Assembly (NCBI GenBank): GCA_021768705.1
Contig: JAETUG010000001.1
Coordinates: forward strand, 1-64,000
DNA: 64,000 bases
Reading direction: 5' to 3'
From: Bacillota bacterium
GTDB taxonomy: Bacteria > Bacillota > Clostridia > Lachnospirales > Anaerotignaceae
Shown: positions 27,342 to 35,289 of the stretch, in pieces
Position numbering within the stretch: the stretch's first letter is position 1
Layout: each line of letters begins with the position of its first letter
The notes under the pieces: model-generated
The model's input: only the letters and a program-made list of their open reading frames with translations
Database searches by the model: none
Told to the model about the DNA's origin: nothing
Program-made: the position numbers and the translations under genes

Positions 27342-29753
27342 TTATTTTACAATCAGGTTCACGATCTTGCCAGGAACATAAATTTCTTTTACTACTGTCT
27401 TGCCTTCGATTCTGGAAGCCAGTACTTCTTTTGCCTGTGCCAAAACATCGTCTTTTGCCGCATCTTTGGAGATTTCCATTTTGCCTCTCAGCTTGCCACC
27501 GATCTGCAGAGCAATCTCGACTGTATCCTGAACCAGTTTGCTTTCGTCAGCTTTAGGCCAGCCGGCATCAAATACAGAACCTTCATGACCCATTTCGTGC
27601 CACATTTCTTCTGCGATATGGGGTGCGAAAGGCGCCAGCATAACTGTCATTGTTTCCAGAGTTTCCTTGGACAGGCCGCCTTCCTTTTTCGCAACATCCA
27701 GCAGTTTGTTTGTAGATTCCATGAAGGTACTTACAATGGTGTTCATTGCCAGAGATTCTACACGGTTTGTAACGTCTACGATCATCTTATTCACAATAAA
27801 CTCTTCTTCTTTTGTTGCAGCCTTGGGCGCATCTTTATAGTTATAAACCATTTTCCAAACTCTGTTCAGGAAACGGAATACGCCATCGATACCGCTGTCA
27901 TCCCAGTCACAATCCATTTCAGGAGGACCTACGAACAGTTCATACATTCTCAGGGAGTCACAGCCATATTTTTCTACCAGTTCATCGGGAGAAACAACGT
28001 TGCCCAAAGATTTGGACATCTTGCCGCCGTTCTTTGTGATCATGCCCTGGTTGAACAGTTTCAGGAAAGGTTCATCAAAGGGAACTGCGCCGATATCATA
28101 CAGGAATTTTGTATAGAAACGTGCATACAGCAGGTGCAGTACAGCATGTTCGATACCACCAACGTACAGATCGACAGGAGCCCATTTCTTCAGAGCATCC
28201 ATGCTGGCCAATTCGTTATCATTGTGTACATCTGTATAACGCAGGAAGTACCAGCTGGAACCTGCCCACTGAGGCATTGTATTTGTTTCACGTTTTGCAG
28301 GTCTGCCACAAACTGGACATGTTGTATTTACCCATTCATCGATATGTGCCAGAGGAGATTCCCCTGTATCTGTAGGCTGATAAGATTCTACATCGGGCAG
28401 CAATACGGGCAGCTGATCTTCGGGGACGGGAACTGCACCACAATGTTCGCAGTGGATGATGGGGATAGGTTCGCCCCAGTACCTCTGTCTGGAGAATACC
28501 CAGTCACGCAGTTTGTAGTTGACTGTTTTTCTGCCCCAGCCCTTTTCTTCCATCAGGAAAGGTACTTTTTCTTTTGCTTCGGAAACTGTCATACCGTTCC
28601 AGTCGCCGGAGTTAATGACAATACCTTCGCCGGTATATGCTTCTTCCAGTTCACCCATATCTTTGCCATCGGGAGAGATAACAGGAATGATATCCATACC
28701 GAATTTTTTCGCAAATTCAAAGTCACGCTGGTCGTGAGCTGCTACTACCATGACAGCACCAGTACCGTAATCAGCCAGTACATAGTCTGCAACCCAGATA
28801 GGCAGTTCTTTGCCGTTTACGGGGTTGATGCAATAGGAACCTGTGAAGGCACCGGTTTTTTCTTTATCTGTCATACGGTCTACAGAAGATTTTGTGGAAG
28901 CATCGTAGCAATATTTGTCTACGTCTGCTTTGCATTCCGGTTTTACCAGCGTATCCAGGCCTTTATATTCAGGTGCCAGTACCATACAAGCAGTACCATA
29001 CAGTGTATCAGGTCTTGTTGTATAAACTGTGATCACTTCATCGGAATCCTTCACTTTGAAGTCAACTTCTGCACCATAGCTCTTGCCAATCCAGTCTGTC
29101 TGCATTTTTTTAACTTTTTCGGACCAATCCAGTTTGTTCAGGTCTTCCAGCAGTCTGTCTGCATAAGCTGTGATCTTCAGCATCCACTGACGCAGGTTTT
29201 TCTTTGTTACAACGGAACCGCAGCGTTCATGGACACCGCCGGCTGCTTCTTCGTTTGCCAGTACGCATTTACATTTGGGGCACCAGTTCAGGGGCATTTC
29301 CTGTTCATAAGCCAGACCTTTTTTGAACATCTGCACAAAGATCCACTGTGTCCATTTATAATATTTCGGGTCGGTTGTATCTACTTCTTTGTCCCAATCA
29401 TAGATGGCACTGATCTCATGCAGCTGTCTTTTTGCATTCTGGATATTAGCATCTGTAGAAATTCTGGGGTGTGTGTTTGTTTTGATGGCATAGTTTTCCG
29501 CAGGCAGACCGAATGCGTCCCACCCCATGGGATGCAGCACCTGATAGCCCTGCAGCACTTTATAACGGCTGACTACGTCAGACAATACATATCCTCTCCA
29601 GTGGCCTACATGCAGCCCGGAACCGGAAGGATAAGGGAACATATCCAGACAATAAAATCTGGGTTTCACATCGTCTTCTTTGTTGATGGGGTTCTTTTCC
29701 CATTCCGCACGCCATTTTTTCTCAATGGTTCTGAAATCATAGCGACTCTCCAT
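27342..29753 (-). CDS. leuS: Leucyl-tRNA synthetase
   Basis: Class I synthetase, 803 residues. The HIGH motif is HVGH in FPYPSGSGLHVGHWRG near residue 45; the KMSKS motif is GGKMSKSLGN. Between them the CP1 editing domain carries TTRPDTLYG (threonine-rich editing site), and zinc-type cysteine pairs occur (CPKC, CPVC). The C-terminal anticodon and tRNA-binding domains are complete. The start is ATG 29753 after AAGGAGGAA; upstream in-frame codons lie within the leader RNA. Transcription is controlled by a T-box leader just upstream. Confidence 0.98.
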   Translation of the reverse strand: MESRYDFRTIEKKWRAEWEKNPINKEDDVKPRFYCLDMFPYPSGSGLHVGHWRGYVLSDVVSRYKVLQGYQVLHPMGWDAFGLPAENYAIKTNTHPRISTDANIQNAKRQLHEISAIYDWDKEVDTTDPKYYKWTQWIFVQMFKKGLAYEQEMPLNWCPKCKCVLANEEAAGGVHERCGSVVTKKNLRQWMLKITAYADRLLEDLNKLDWSEKVKKMQTDWIGKSYGAEVDFKVKDSDEVITVYTTRPDTLYGTACMVLAPEYKGLDTLVKPECKADVDKYCYDASTKSSVDRMTDKEKTGAFTGSYCINPVNGKELPIWVADYVLADYGTGAVMVVAAHDQRDFEFAKKFGMDIIPVISPDGKDMGELEEAYTGEGIVINSGDWNGMTVSEAKEKVPFLMEEKGWGRKTVNYKLRDWVFSRQRYWGEPIPIIHCEHCGAVPVPEDQLPVLLPDVESYQPTDTGESPLAHIDEWVNTTCPVCGRPAKRETNTMPQWAGSSWYFLRYTDVHNDNELASMDALKKWAPVDLYVGGIEHAVLHLLYARFYTKFLYDIGAVPFDEPFLKLFNQGMITKNGGKMSKSLGNVVSPDELVEKYGCDSLRMYELFVGPPEMDCDWDDSGIDGVFRFLNRVWKMVYNYKDAPKAATKEEEFIVNKMIVDVTNRVESLAMNTIVSTFMESTNKLLDVAKKEGGLSKETLETMTVMLAPFAPHIAEEMWHEMGHEGSVFDAGWPKADESKLVQDTVEIALQIGGKLRGKMEISKDAAKDDVLAQAKEVLASRIEGKTVVKEIYVPGKIVNLIVK

Positions 29754-29803
29754 AGCAAATTCCTCCTTAAAAAACCTTTGTTTTTTGATCTTTTCGTGAA
29801 AAC

Positions 29804-30050
29804 TAAAAAGTCCCTTCGTCTCAGTTAGAGACGAAGGGACACTCCGTGTTACCACTCTAGTTTGCCCATATGTTTCCCGGGCACACTCAAAACCTATAAC
29901 GGTGGCTGCCGCTGCATCCTACTTGTATACCACGTTCGGTACAGAACTCCAAGGCCAGTTCCGCTTTCTCCTTTTACTGCCTCGCACCGACCGACAGCTC
30001 TCTGAAAAAGGGTCAAAAAGCATACTACTCCTCTTCAATGTCTTTTCACA
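29804..30050 (-). promoter_or_regulatory. T-box riboswitch controlling leuS
   Basis: Reading the minus strand, the transcript starts near 30050, passes an AGAGAG region of stem I and a probable Leu specifier CUU (29953-29951), then reaches the T-box core AGAGTGGTAACACGG (29858-29844). The terminator GTCCCTTCGTCTC/GAGACGAAGGGAC (29840-29810, 13 bp) ends in TTTTTAG. Uncharged tRNA-Leu would pair with the specifier and the T-box core and so allow readthrough into leuS. The specifier position is inferred from comparison with typical T-box stem I layout, not from a folded model. Confidence 0.92.
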
Positions 30051-30056
30051 AGAACA

Positions 30057-30085
30057 TTTATATCATATTTACCAAAATAAATCAA
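30057..30085 (-). promoter_or_regulatory. Promoter of the leuS T-box transcript
   Basis: TTGATT (30085-30080), 17 bases, TATAAA (30062-30057) on the minus strand, placing the start at the head of the T-box. Confidence 0.65.
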
Positions 30086-30138
30086 GTATTTTTAGGAAAC
30101 TTTTAAAAGAATACAATCCACATTATCCCAGATTCTGT

Positions 30139-31965
30139 TTAAACCGCTTCATTTTGGTCGAACTGATTTGTATACAGGTTATAATAAAACCCTTTTTTCT
30201 CCATCAACTGCTGATGATTGCCCCTCTCGATAATTTCGCCATGGTTTACAACGGCGATTAGGTCTGCATCCTTGATAGTGCTCAATCTGTGGGCAATGAC
30301 GAAATTGGTTCTGCCCTTCATCAGGTTATGCATGGCTTCCTGAATCTTCACTTCTGTTCTGGTATCGACACTGCTGGTGGCTTCATCCAAAATCAGTACA
30401 GAAGGATTTGCCAGAATTGCCCTGGCAATGGAGATCATCTGACGCTGCCCCTGGCTCAGGTTGCCGCCGCCGTCTGTCAGCATAGTATCATAACCATCGG
30501 GCAGTCTGCGGATAAATTCATGGGCATTTGCCAGCTTTGCCGCTTCGATGATTTCTTCATCTGTTGCGTTCAGTCTGCCGTAGCGGATATTCTCTTTGAT
30601 GGAATCTGTAAACAAATAGGTATCCTGTAAAACGATACTCAAGGCAGAACGCAGGCTATTTCGTTTTGTTTTATAGATATCATGTCCGTCAATGGTGATA
30701 GAACCACTGTCGATATCATAAAATCGAGTCAGCAGATTGATAATAGTTGTTTTCCCTGCCCCAGTAGGGCCAACAAAGGCGATGGTCTGACCAGGTCTTG
30801 CATATAGATTCACGTTTTTCAGAATAGGATGCCCTTTTTCGTAGGAAAAATTCACATCTGTCAGTACAACATCCCCTTCGATCTCACCCATGTCATAGGC
30901 ATCGGGTGCATCAGGCTCTTCTTCTGCTTCATCCAGCACTTCGAAAACACGTTCTGCGCCGGCGATGGCAGACATGATGGTGTTTGCCTGATTCGCCAGT
31001 TCTGTCAGAGGTCTTGCAAACTGTTTGGAATAGATGATAAAGTTGGAAATGATACCCAGGGTCATGCCGCTGCCAACGACCATCAGGATACCGCCTGTGG
31101 CAACGACGATGGCATAAGTCATGTTATTGATGGCAGTCATAATGGGGCCAATGGCACCGGAAAAAATCTCTGCACGAACGCTTTTATCCAATAAATCATC
31201 ATTCAGCTTTTCAAATTCCTTGATTTCTTCCTCTTCTCTGCAGAACACCTTTACAACTTTCTGCCCGGAAATGATCTCTTCAATATGCCCGTTCAGCGCA
31301 CCCAAGCGGTTCTGTTTATCCTTGAAATATTTTCTGGAATGTTTTGTTACCCATTTTGTCATGGCGAGCATCAAAGGAATCGTCACCACTGTGGCAATCG
31401 TCAAAGGGATACTCAGATACAGCATCATGAAGAATGTGCCAATGACCGTCAGGATACTCTGCAGAATCTGAGAAACGCTGCTGTTCAAGCACATGGAGAC
31501 ATTGTCCACGTCATTTGTGACACGGCTCATCAGTTCCCCATGGGTGGTTTTATCAAAATACTTTAACGGGAGCTTCTGGAACTTCTCAAAGATTTCTCGT
31601 CTTAATGTGGCAACGGTCTCCTGTCCTACTTTCAGCATCAGATAGCTATACAGCCATGTAGCAATAGAAGAAACAACATATATTGACAGCAATGTAAAAC
31701 AAATCTTCCAAAGACCGGGAAAGTCGAATACAGAGATATAATCATCGATGGCTACGCCGATCAGGCTTGTAGCATAAACGGTAACCAACGTAGTAAAAGC
31801 GATACAGATCACAGAAATCAGGAGCAAAGGCCAAAATCTTCCCAGATATCTGCAAAGACGAAGCAAAGTTTTCTTTGTATTTTTGGGTTTTCCATGCATT
31901 ATTATATGCGGACCGGGGCCACCATGGGGAGGAACCATAGGTTTTTTCATTTTAACCTCACTCAT
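30139..31965 (-). CDS. Heterodimeric ABC exporter subunit with intact ATP site (BmrD/YheH-like)
   Basis: A 608-residue half-transporter: an N-terminal extension rich in Gly, Pro and His, six membrane helices (about 45-330), and an ATPase domain. Walker A is GPTGAGKTT, the signature is LSQGQRQMISIAR, Walker B with catalytic Glu is VLILDEATSSVDTRTE, and the switch histidine is in VIAHRLSTIKDAD. It pairs with the gene upstream, which it overlaps by 8 bases, to form a type IV exporter of the BmrCD/TM287-288 kind that pumps drugs or lipids. The substrate is not predictable. AAAGGAG precedes the ATG. Confidence 0.93.
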   Translation of the reverse strand: MSEVKMKKPMVPPHGGPGPHIIMHGKPKNTKKTLLRLCRYLGRFWPLLLISVICIAFTTLVTVYATSLIGVAIDDYISVFDFPGLWKICFTLLSIYVVSSIATWLYSYLMLKVGQETVATLRREIFEKFQKLPLKYFDKTTHGELMSRVTNDVDNVSMCLNSSVSQILQSILTVIGTFFMMLYLSIPLTIATVVTIPLMLAMTKWVTKHSRKYFKDKQNRLGALNGHIEEIISGQKVVKVFCREEEEIKEFEKLNDDLLDKSVRAEIFSGAIGPIMTAINNMTYAIVVATGGILMVVGSGMTLGIISNFIIYSKQFARPLTELANQANTIMSAIAGAERVFEVLDEAEEEPDAPDAYDMGEIEGDVVLTDVNFSYEKGHPILKNVNLYARPGQTIAFVGPTGAGKTTIINLLTRFYDIDSGSITIDGHDIYKTKRNSLRSALSIVLQDTYLFTDSIKENIRYGRLNATDEEIIEAAKLANAHEFIRRLPDGYDTMLTDGGGNLSQGQRQMISIARAILANPSVLILDEATSSVDTRTEVKIQEAMHNLMKGRTNFVIAHRLSTIKDADLIAVVNHGEIIERGNHQQLMEKKGFYYNLYTNQFDQNEAV

Positions 31966-33694
31966 CTGCCATCACTCCTTTCTTCATCTGGGATGCCAGA
32001 ATTTCCTGATAATCCTTGCTAGTTTCCATAAGATAATTATGGTTACCTTCTGCAACAATTCTGCCACCGCTCAAAACCAAAATCTTATCCGCATCCCTTA
32101 AAGAACTGATACGCTGGGCAATGATAAATTTTGTACAGCCGCTATGAGATTCCTTCATGGCCTGGCGGATATTCTTTTCTGTCAGGGAGTCTACCGCACT
32201 GGTACTGTCATCAAAAATGATAATTTCAGGGTTTTGGATCAACGCTCGGGCAATGGAAATACGCTGCTTCTGCCCGCCGGAAACATTGACCCCTCTCTGC
32301 CCCAATTCTGTATCATATTTTTCAGGCAGTTCCATAATGAAGTCGTGAGCCTGGGCGGCTTTTGCCGCCGCAATGACTTCCTCTTCTGTGGCATCGGGTT
32401 TGCCCCATTTGATATTGTCGCGGATGGTACCGGAAAACAGGATGGTTTCCTGCAGAACGACCGCTACACGCTTACGCAGGTCTTTGATGGCATACTCTCT
32501 GACATCCACGCCATCTACCAGAATCTGCCCTTCTGTAACGTCATATAGACGAGGCAGCAGATTCACCAGTGTGGATTTACCGGAACCGGTTTCCCCCAGA
32601 ATACCAATCGTCTGCCCCGATTCTGCCGTGAAAGAGATGCCTTCCAAAACAGGGTCACCGCTGCCCATTTTATAGCGATAGGATACGTTTTTATATTCTA
32701 CCCTGCCCGCTACAATGGCAGGCAGTTTGGGCTCTGCAGGGTCTGCAATATCCACTATTGTGTCTAAAATTTCCGTCAGTCGATCTGTAGATACTTTTGC
32801 TCTGGAAATGAACATAAAGCTCATCGATAACATCATGGTCGCCATCATCATCTGCATCAGATATGTAATGCAAGCCATGATTTCCTCTACAGCCATACTG
32901 CCTGCCTGCGCCTGTAAACCACCAAACCAAAGGATAGCAATGATGGTGCCATTTACCAGGATCATCATAGTCGGCATCATCAGCAACATCAGTTTAAAGG
33001 CACTGACTGTGGTATTTTTATAATCTTCATTGACATTTGTAAACTTTTCCATTTCGTATTCATTTCGTACAAAGGCCTTTACGACACGAATACCAGCCAG
33101 ACATTCCCGCATGACAGTATTTACTTTATCCAGCTTTTCCTGCACCATCTTAAATTTGGGCAAAGCTGCCTTCAAAATCAGGAAAACTGCCACTGCCAGC
33201 AGAAGCACGACAAAAATAAACAAAAAAGCGATCTTTGCATTGATGCTGAATGCCATAACGATGCTGCCCACGCAAAGTAAAGGGGAACGCACCAGCATAC
33301 GCAAACACATCATAATCACCAGCTGTATCTGTGTAATGTCATTGGTCAGCCTTGTGATCAGGGAAGGCGTGGAAAAGGTATCGATATTATGGAAAGAGAA
33401 TTCCTGGATCTTTTGGAATGCTGCCCTTCTCAAATCCGTACCTGTTCTTTGGCTGACGATGCTGGCACATATCAAGCACCCGATCCCCCCAAAGATACCA
33501 ATGACAGAAATGACCAGCATTGCAACACCTGTTTTGGTAATCAGAGCCGTGTTTCCCATACCTACCCCCTGATTGATCATATATGTCATGATCTTTGGCA
33601 TTGCCAATTCTGCTGAAACCTCCAGCAGCATCAATAATGGAGCCAATATGGCCAGTTTTCGATAGGGTTTCATGTATTCACATATTTTTTTCAT
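31958..33694 (-). CDS. Heterodimeric ABC exporter subunit with degenerate ATP site (BmrC/YheI-like)
   Basis: A 578-residue half-transporter with six membrane helices followed by an ATPase domain. Walker A is GETGSGKSTLVNLL and the signature VSGGQKQRISIARAL, but Walker B reads IIIFDDSTSAVD, with Asp in place of the catalytic Glu, and the switch histidine is Gln (IIAQRISSLRDAD). These changes mark the non-catalytic site of heterodimeric exporters. The canonical signature here completes the active site contributed by the partner. ATG 33694 follows AGAGGTG. There is no regulator in the pair. Confidence 0.93.
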   Translation of the reverse strand: MKKICEYMKPYRKLAILAPLLMLLEVSAELAMPKIMTYMINQGVGMGNTALITKTGVAMLVISVIGIFGGIGCLICASIVSQRTGTDLRRAAFQKIQEFSFHNIDTFSTPSLITRLTNDITQIQLVIMMCLRMLVRSPLLCVGSIVMAFSINAKIAFLFIFVVLLLAVAVFLILKAALPKFKMVQEKLDKVNTVMRECLAGIRVVKAFVRNEYEMEKFTNVNEDYKNTTVSAFKLMLLMMPTMMILVNGTIIAILWFGGLQAQAGSMAVEEIMACITYLMQMMMATMMLSMSFMFISRAKVSTDRLTEILDTIVDIADPAEPKLPAIVAGRVEYKNVSYRYKMGSGDPVLEGISFTAESGQTIGILGETGSGKSTLVNLLPRLYDVTEGQILVDGVDVREYAIKDLRKRVAVVLQETILFSGTIRDNIKWGKPDATEEEVIAAAKAAQAHDFIMELPEKYDTELGQRGVNVSGGQKQRISIARALIQNPEIIIFDDSTSAVDSLTEKNIRQAMKESHSGCTKFIIAQRISSLRDADKILVLSGGRIVAEGNHNYLMETSKDYQEILASQMKKGVMADE

Positions 33695-33723
33695 ACTTTC
33701 ACCTCTCAAACGAATAAATTCAT

Positions 33724-33758
33724 CAAAAAAAGTCAGGCATCTAAAAGGTAGATGCCTA
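33724..33758 (-). terminator. Terminator of trhA
   Basis: CAGGCATCTA and TAGATGCCTA arms with a 5-base loop; on the minus strand, T7 follows. Confidence 0.75.
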
Positions 33759-33820
33759 ACTATTTTATTTTATCATATATATAAAGATTGTCAATTAAAG
33801 TAAGATTAAATTCTTTGTTC

Positions 33821-34492
33821 TTACAGCACATAAAGGAACATAAATGCAATATGAAACGCAGAGCCGATCATCACAAACACATGGAAGATTTCATGGAAGC
33901 CAAAGCTTTTCAATATCGCCAGATTTGGCTTTTTCAGTGCGTAGATCAATGCGCCTACTGTATAAGCAATACCACCTGCCAGAAGCATTCCCAAGCCGCC
34001 CCAGCCTGTAGCGGCTTTTAAGGGAACAAAAGCACTGATAGAAACCCAACCCATAACAACATAAATCAGAGTGGAAAACCAACGTGGCGCACCCATCCAG
34101 AAAATTTTCATTATGATACCGAAAATGGCGATTCCCCAAATGCCAATCAGCATGGCTGTTCCCCAAATCCCCTGCAATGTTACCAGACAGATGGGCGTAT
34201 AGGTGCCGGCAATCAGCACAAAAATCATCATGTGATCAATACGGCGCAGTACTGCTGTTTTTTCAGGGGACAAGCGCAGGGTGTGATAGATCGTGCTTGC
34301 ACCATACAGCAAAAGCAAGGATGCACCAAACACCGCAAAGCCGATCACATGCAGCATCGTTGCTTCCGCTCTTGCTTTTTCCATCAAAATGATAAATACA
34401 GGGATAACCGCCAGAAAACCAATAAAATGTGTCAATGCACTGAGGGGGTCTTTCACCTGAAATTTTTCTCTTTTCGTCATTACCATATCCAT
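33821..34492 (-). CDS. trhA: Hemolysin III family membrane protein TrhA (PAQR-type)
   Basis: A 223-residue, seven-helix membrane protein. Family residues form a metal site: STIYHTL in helix 2/3 and FHEIFHVFVMIGSAFHIAFM at the C-terminus, with a conserved Ser-x3-His and His-x3-His pattern, plus RIDHMMIFVLIAGTYTP. Despite the name, E. coli TrhA was linked to membrane energetics and unsaturated lipid control; haemolysis is doubtful. AAAGGAG precedes ATG 34492. It is divergent from a DUF1836 gene, with matching inverted repeats in both promoters. Confidence 0.88.
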   Translation of the reverse strand: MDMVMTKREKFQVKDPLSALTHFIGFLAVIPVFIILMEKARAEATMLHVIGFAVFGASLLLLYGASTIYHTLRLSPEKTAVLRRIDHMMIFVLIAGTYTPICLVTLQGIWGTAMLIGIWGIAIFGIIMKIFWMGAPRWFSTLIYVVMGWVSISAFVPLKAATGWGGLGMLLAGGIAYTVGALIYALKKPNLAILKSFGFHEIFHVFVMIGSAFHIAFMFLYVL

Positions 34493-34514
34493 ACTTTCAG
34501 CTCCTTTGCAACAA

Positions 34515-34531
34515 GTAGTTTTTAATACTAC
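34515..34531. promoter_or_regulatory. 17-bp inverted repeat, operator A (trhA side)
   Basis: GTAGT-N7-ACTAC. It lies just downstream of a minus-strand -10 TATAAT (34542-34537), at the likely transcript start of trhA. Same arm and spacer lengths as operator B. Confidence 0.6.
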
Positions 34532-34596
34532 ATATCATTATATCGATATGTTAACACATTATTCTTGCTATTTCAAGGGAAATTTTCGATAAAAAC

Positions 34597-34625
34597 TTGC
34601 GACATAGTTTAAAATACTATATAAT
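34597..34625 (+). promoter_or_regulatory. DUF1836 gene promoter with operator B in the spacer
   Basis: TTGCGA (34597-34602), 17 bases, TATAAT (34620-34625). The spacer contains ATAGT-N7-ACTAT (34604-34620), a second 17-bp inverted repeat that differs from operator A by symmetric outer-base changes. Confidence 0.65.
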
Positions 34626-34673
34626 GATGAAGTTAAGAAGTTTATTTTTTTCAGAATTTCGAGGTGAAGAAGT

Positions 34674-35255
34674 ATGAACACATTCAATGAAGTGGTAGAT
34701 TGCTATGCCGCTCAGATCCGTTCATCCGATGTCATTGAGATCGAAGATATCCCCAATATCGACCTTTACATGGATCAGGTAACGACTTTCATGGATAAAG
34801 GTCTAGCTCAATATAAACGTAATGAACAGGATAAGATCCTGACAAAAACCATGATCAATAACTATACCAAGGCAAAGATCTTCCCTCCTCCGGTGAAGAA
34901 AAAATACGGTCGTGCCCATTTGATGCTCTTGATCATGATCTACCATCTGAAATCTATCCTTTCCATCAAGGATATCGGCGTTCTGTTCCAGTCCGCATTG
35001 GAGGAATCGGATAGGGAGAAGCAGGCAAAACAGATCGAAACGATTTATGCAGGTTTTGTGGCACTGCAAAAAATCACAAATACCTATTTGGCAAATGCTG
35101 CAGAAGGCAAGCCTGATGAATCTTTTTATGGGAGAGATCTGCTGATAGAATATCAGGATGATGAATTGAAACGTATTTTGTTGGTATTGGCTTTGACGAT
35201 CCGTGCAAATACAGAAAAGCAGTTGGCGGAACACGCACTGGATTCCTATTTTTGA
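34674..35255 (+). CDS. DUF1836 family protein, probable transcriptional repressor
   Basis: A 193-residue protein of the DUF1836 family (B. subtilis YkrK type). The N-terminal half has IEDIPNIDLYMDQVTTFMD and then KILTKTMINNYTKAKIFPPP, a MerR/HTH-like DNA-binding block followed by a helical region (HLMLLIMIYHLKSILSIKDI). YkrK has, as I recall, been reported to repress htpX; I could not check this. Divergence from trhA and an operator-like repeat inside its own promoter argue for a repressor that controls both itself and trhA. GAGGTGAAGAAG precedes ATG 34674. Confidence 0.85.
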   Translation: MNTFNEVVDCYAAQIRSSDVIEIEDIPNIDLYMDQVTTFMDKGLAQYKRNEQDKILTKTMINNYTKAKIFPPPVKKKYGRAHLMLLIMIYHLKSILSIKDIGVLFQSALEESDREKQAKQIETIYAGFVALQKITNTYLANAAEGKPDESFYGRDLLIEYQDDELKRILLVLALTIRANTEKQLAEHALDSYF

Positions 35256-35256
35256 T

Positions 35257-35287
35257 AAAAAACCACCGAATATTCGGTGGTTTTTTT
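35257..35287. terminator. Bidirectional terminator between the DUF1836 gene and polC
   Basis: AAAAAACCACCGAA-TA-TTCGGTGGTTTTTT, a perfect palindrome between converging genes. Confidence 0.85.
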
Positions 35288-35289
35288 AT

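Noticed and set aside
27585-29828. Very long open frame (747 codons) on the plus strand opposite leuS
   Set aside because: It mirrors the conserved leuS frame, gives a Phe/Cys/His-rich protein of no known family, and lacks a ribosome binding site.
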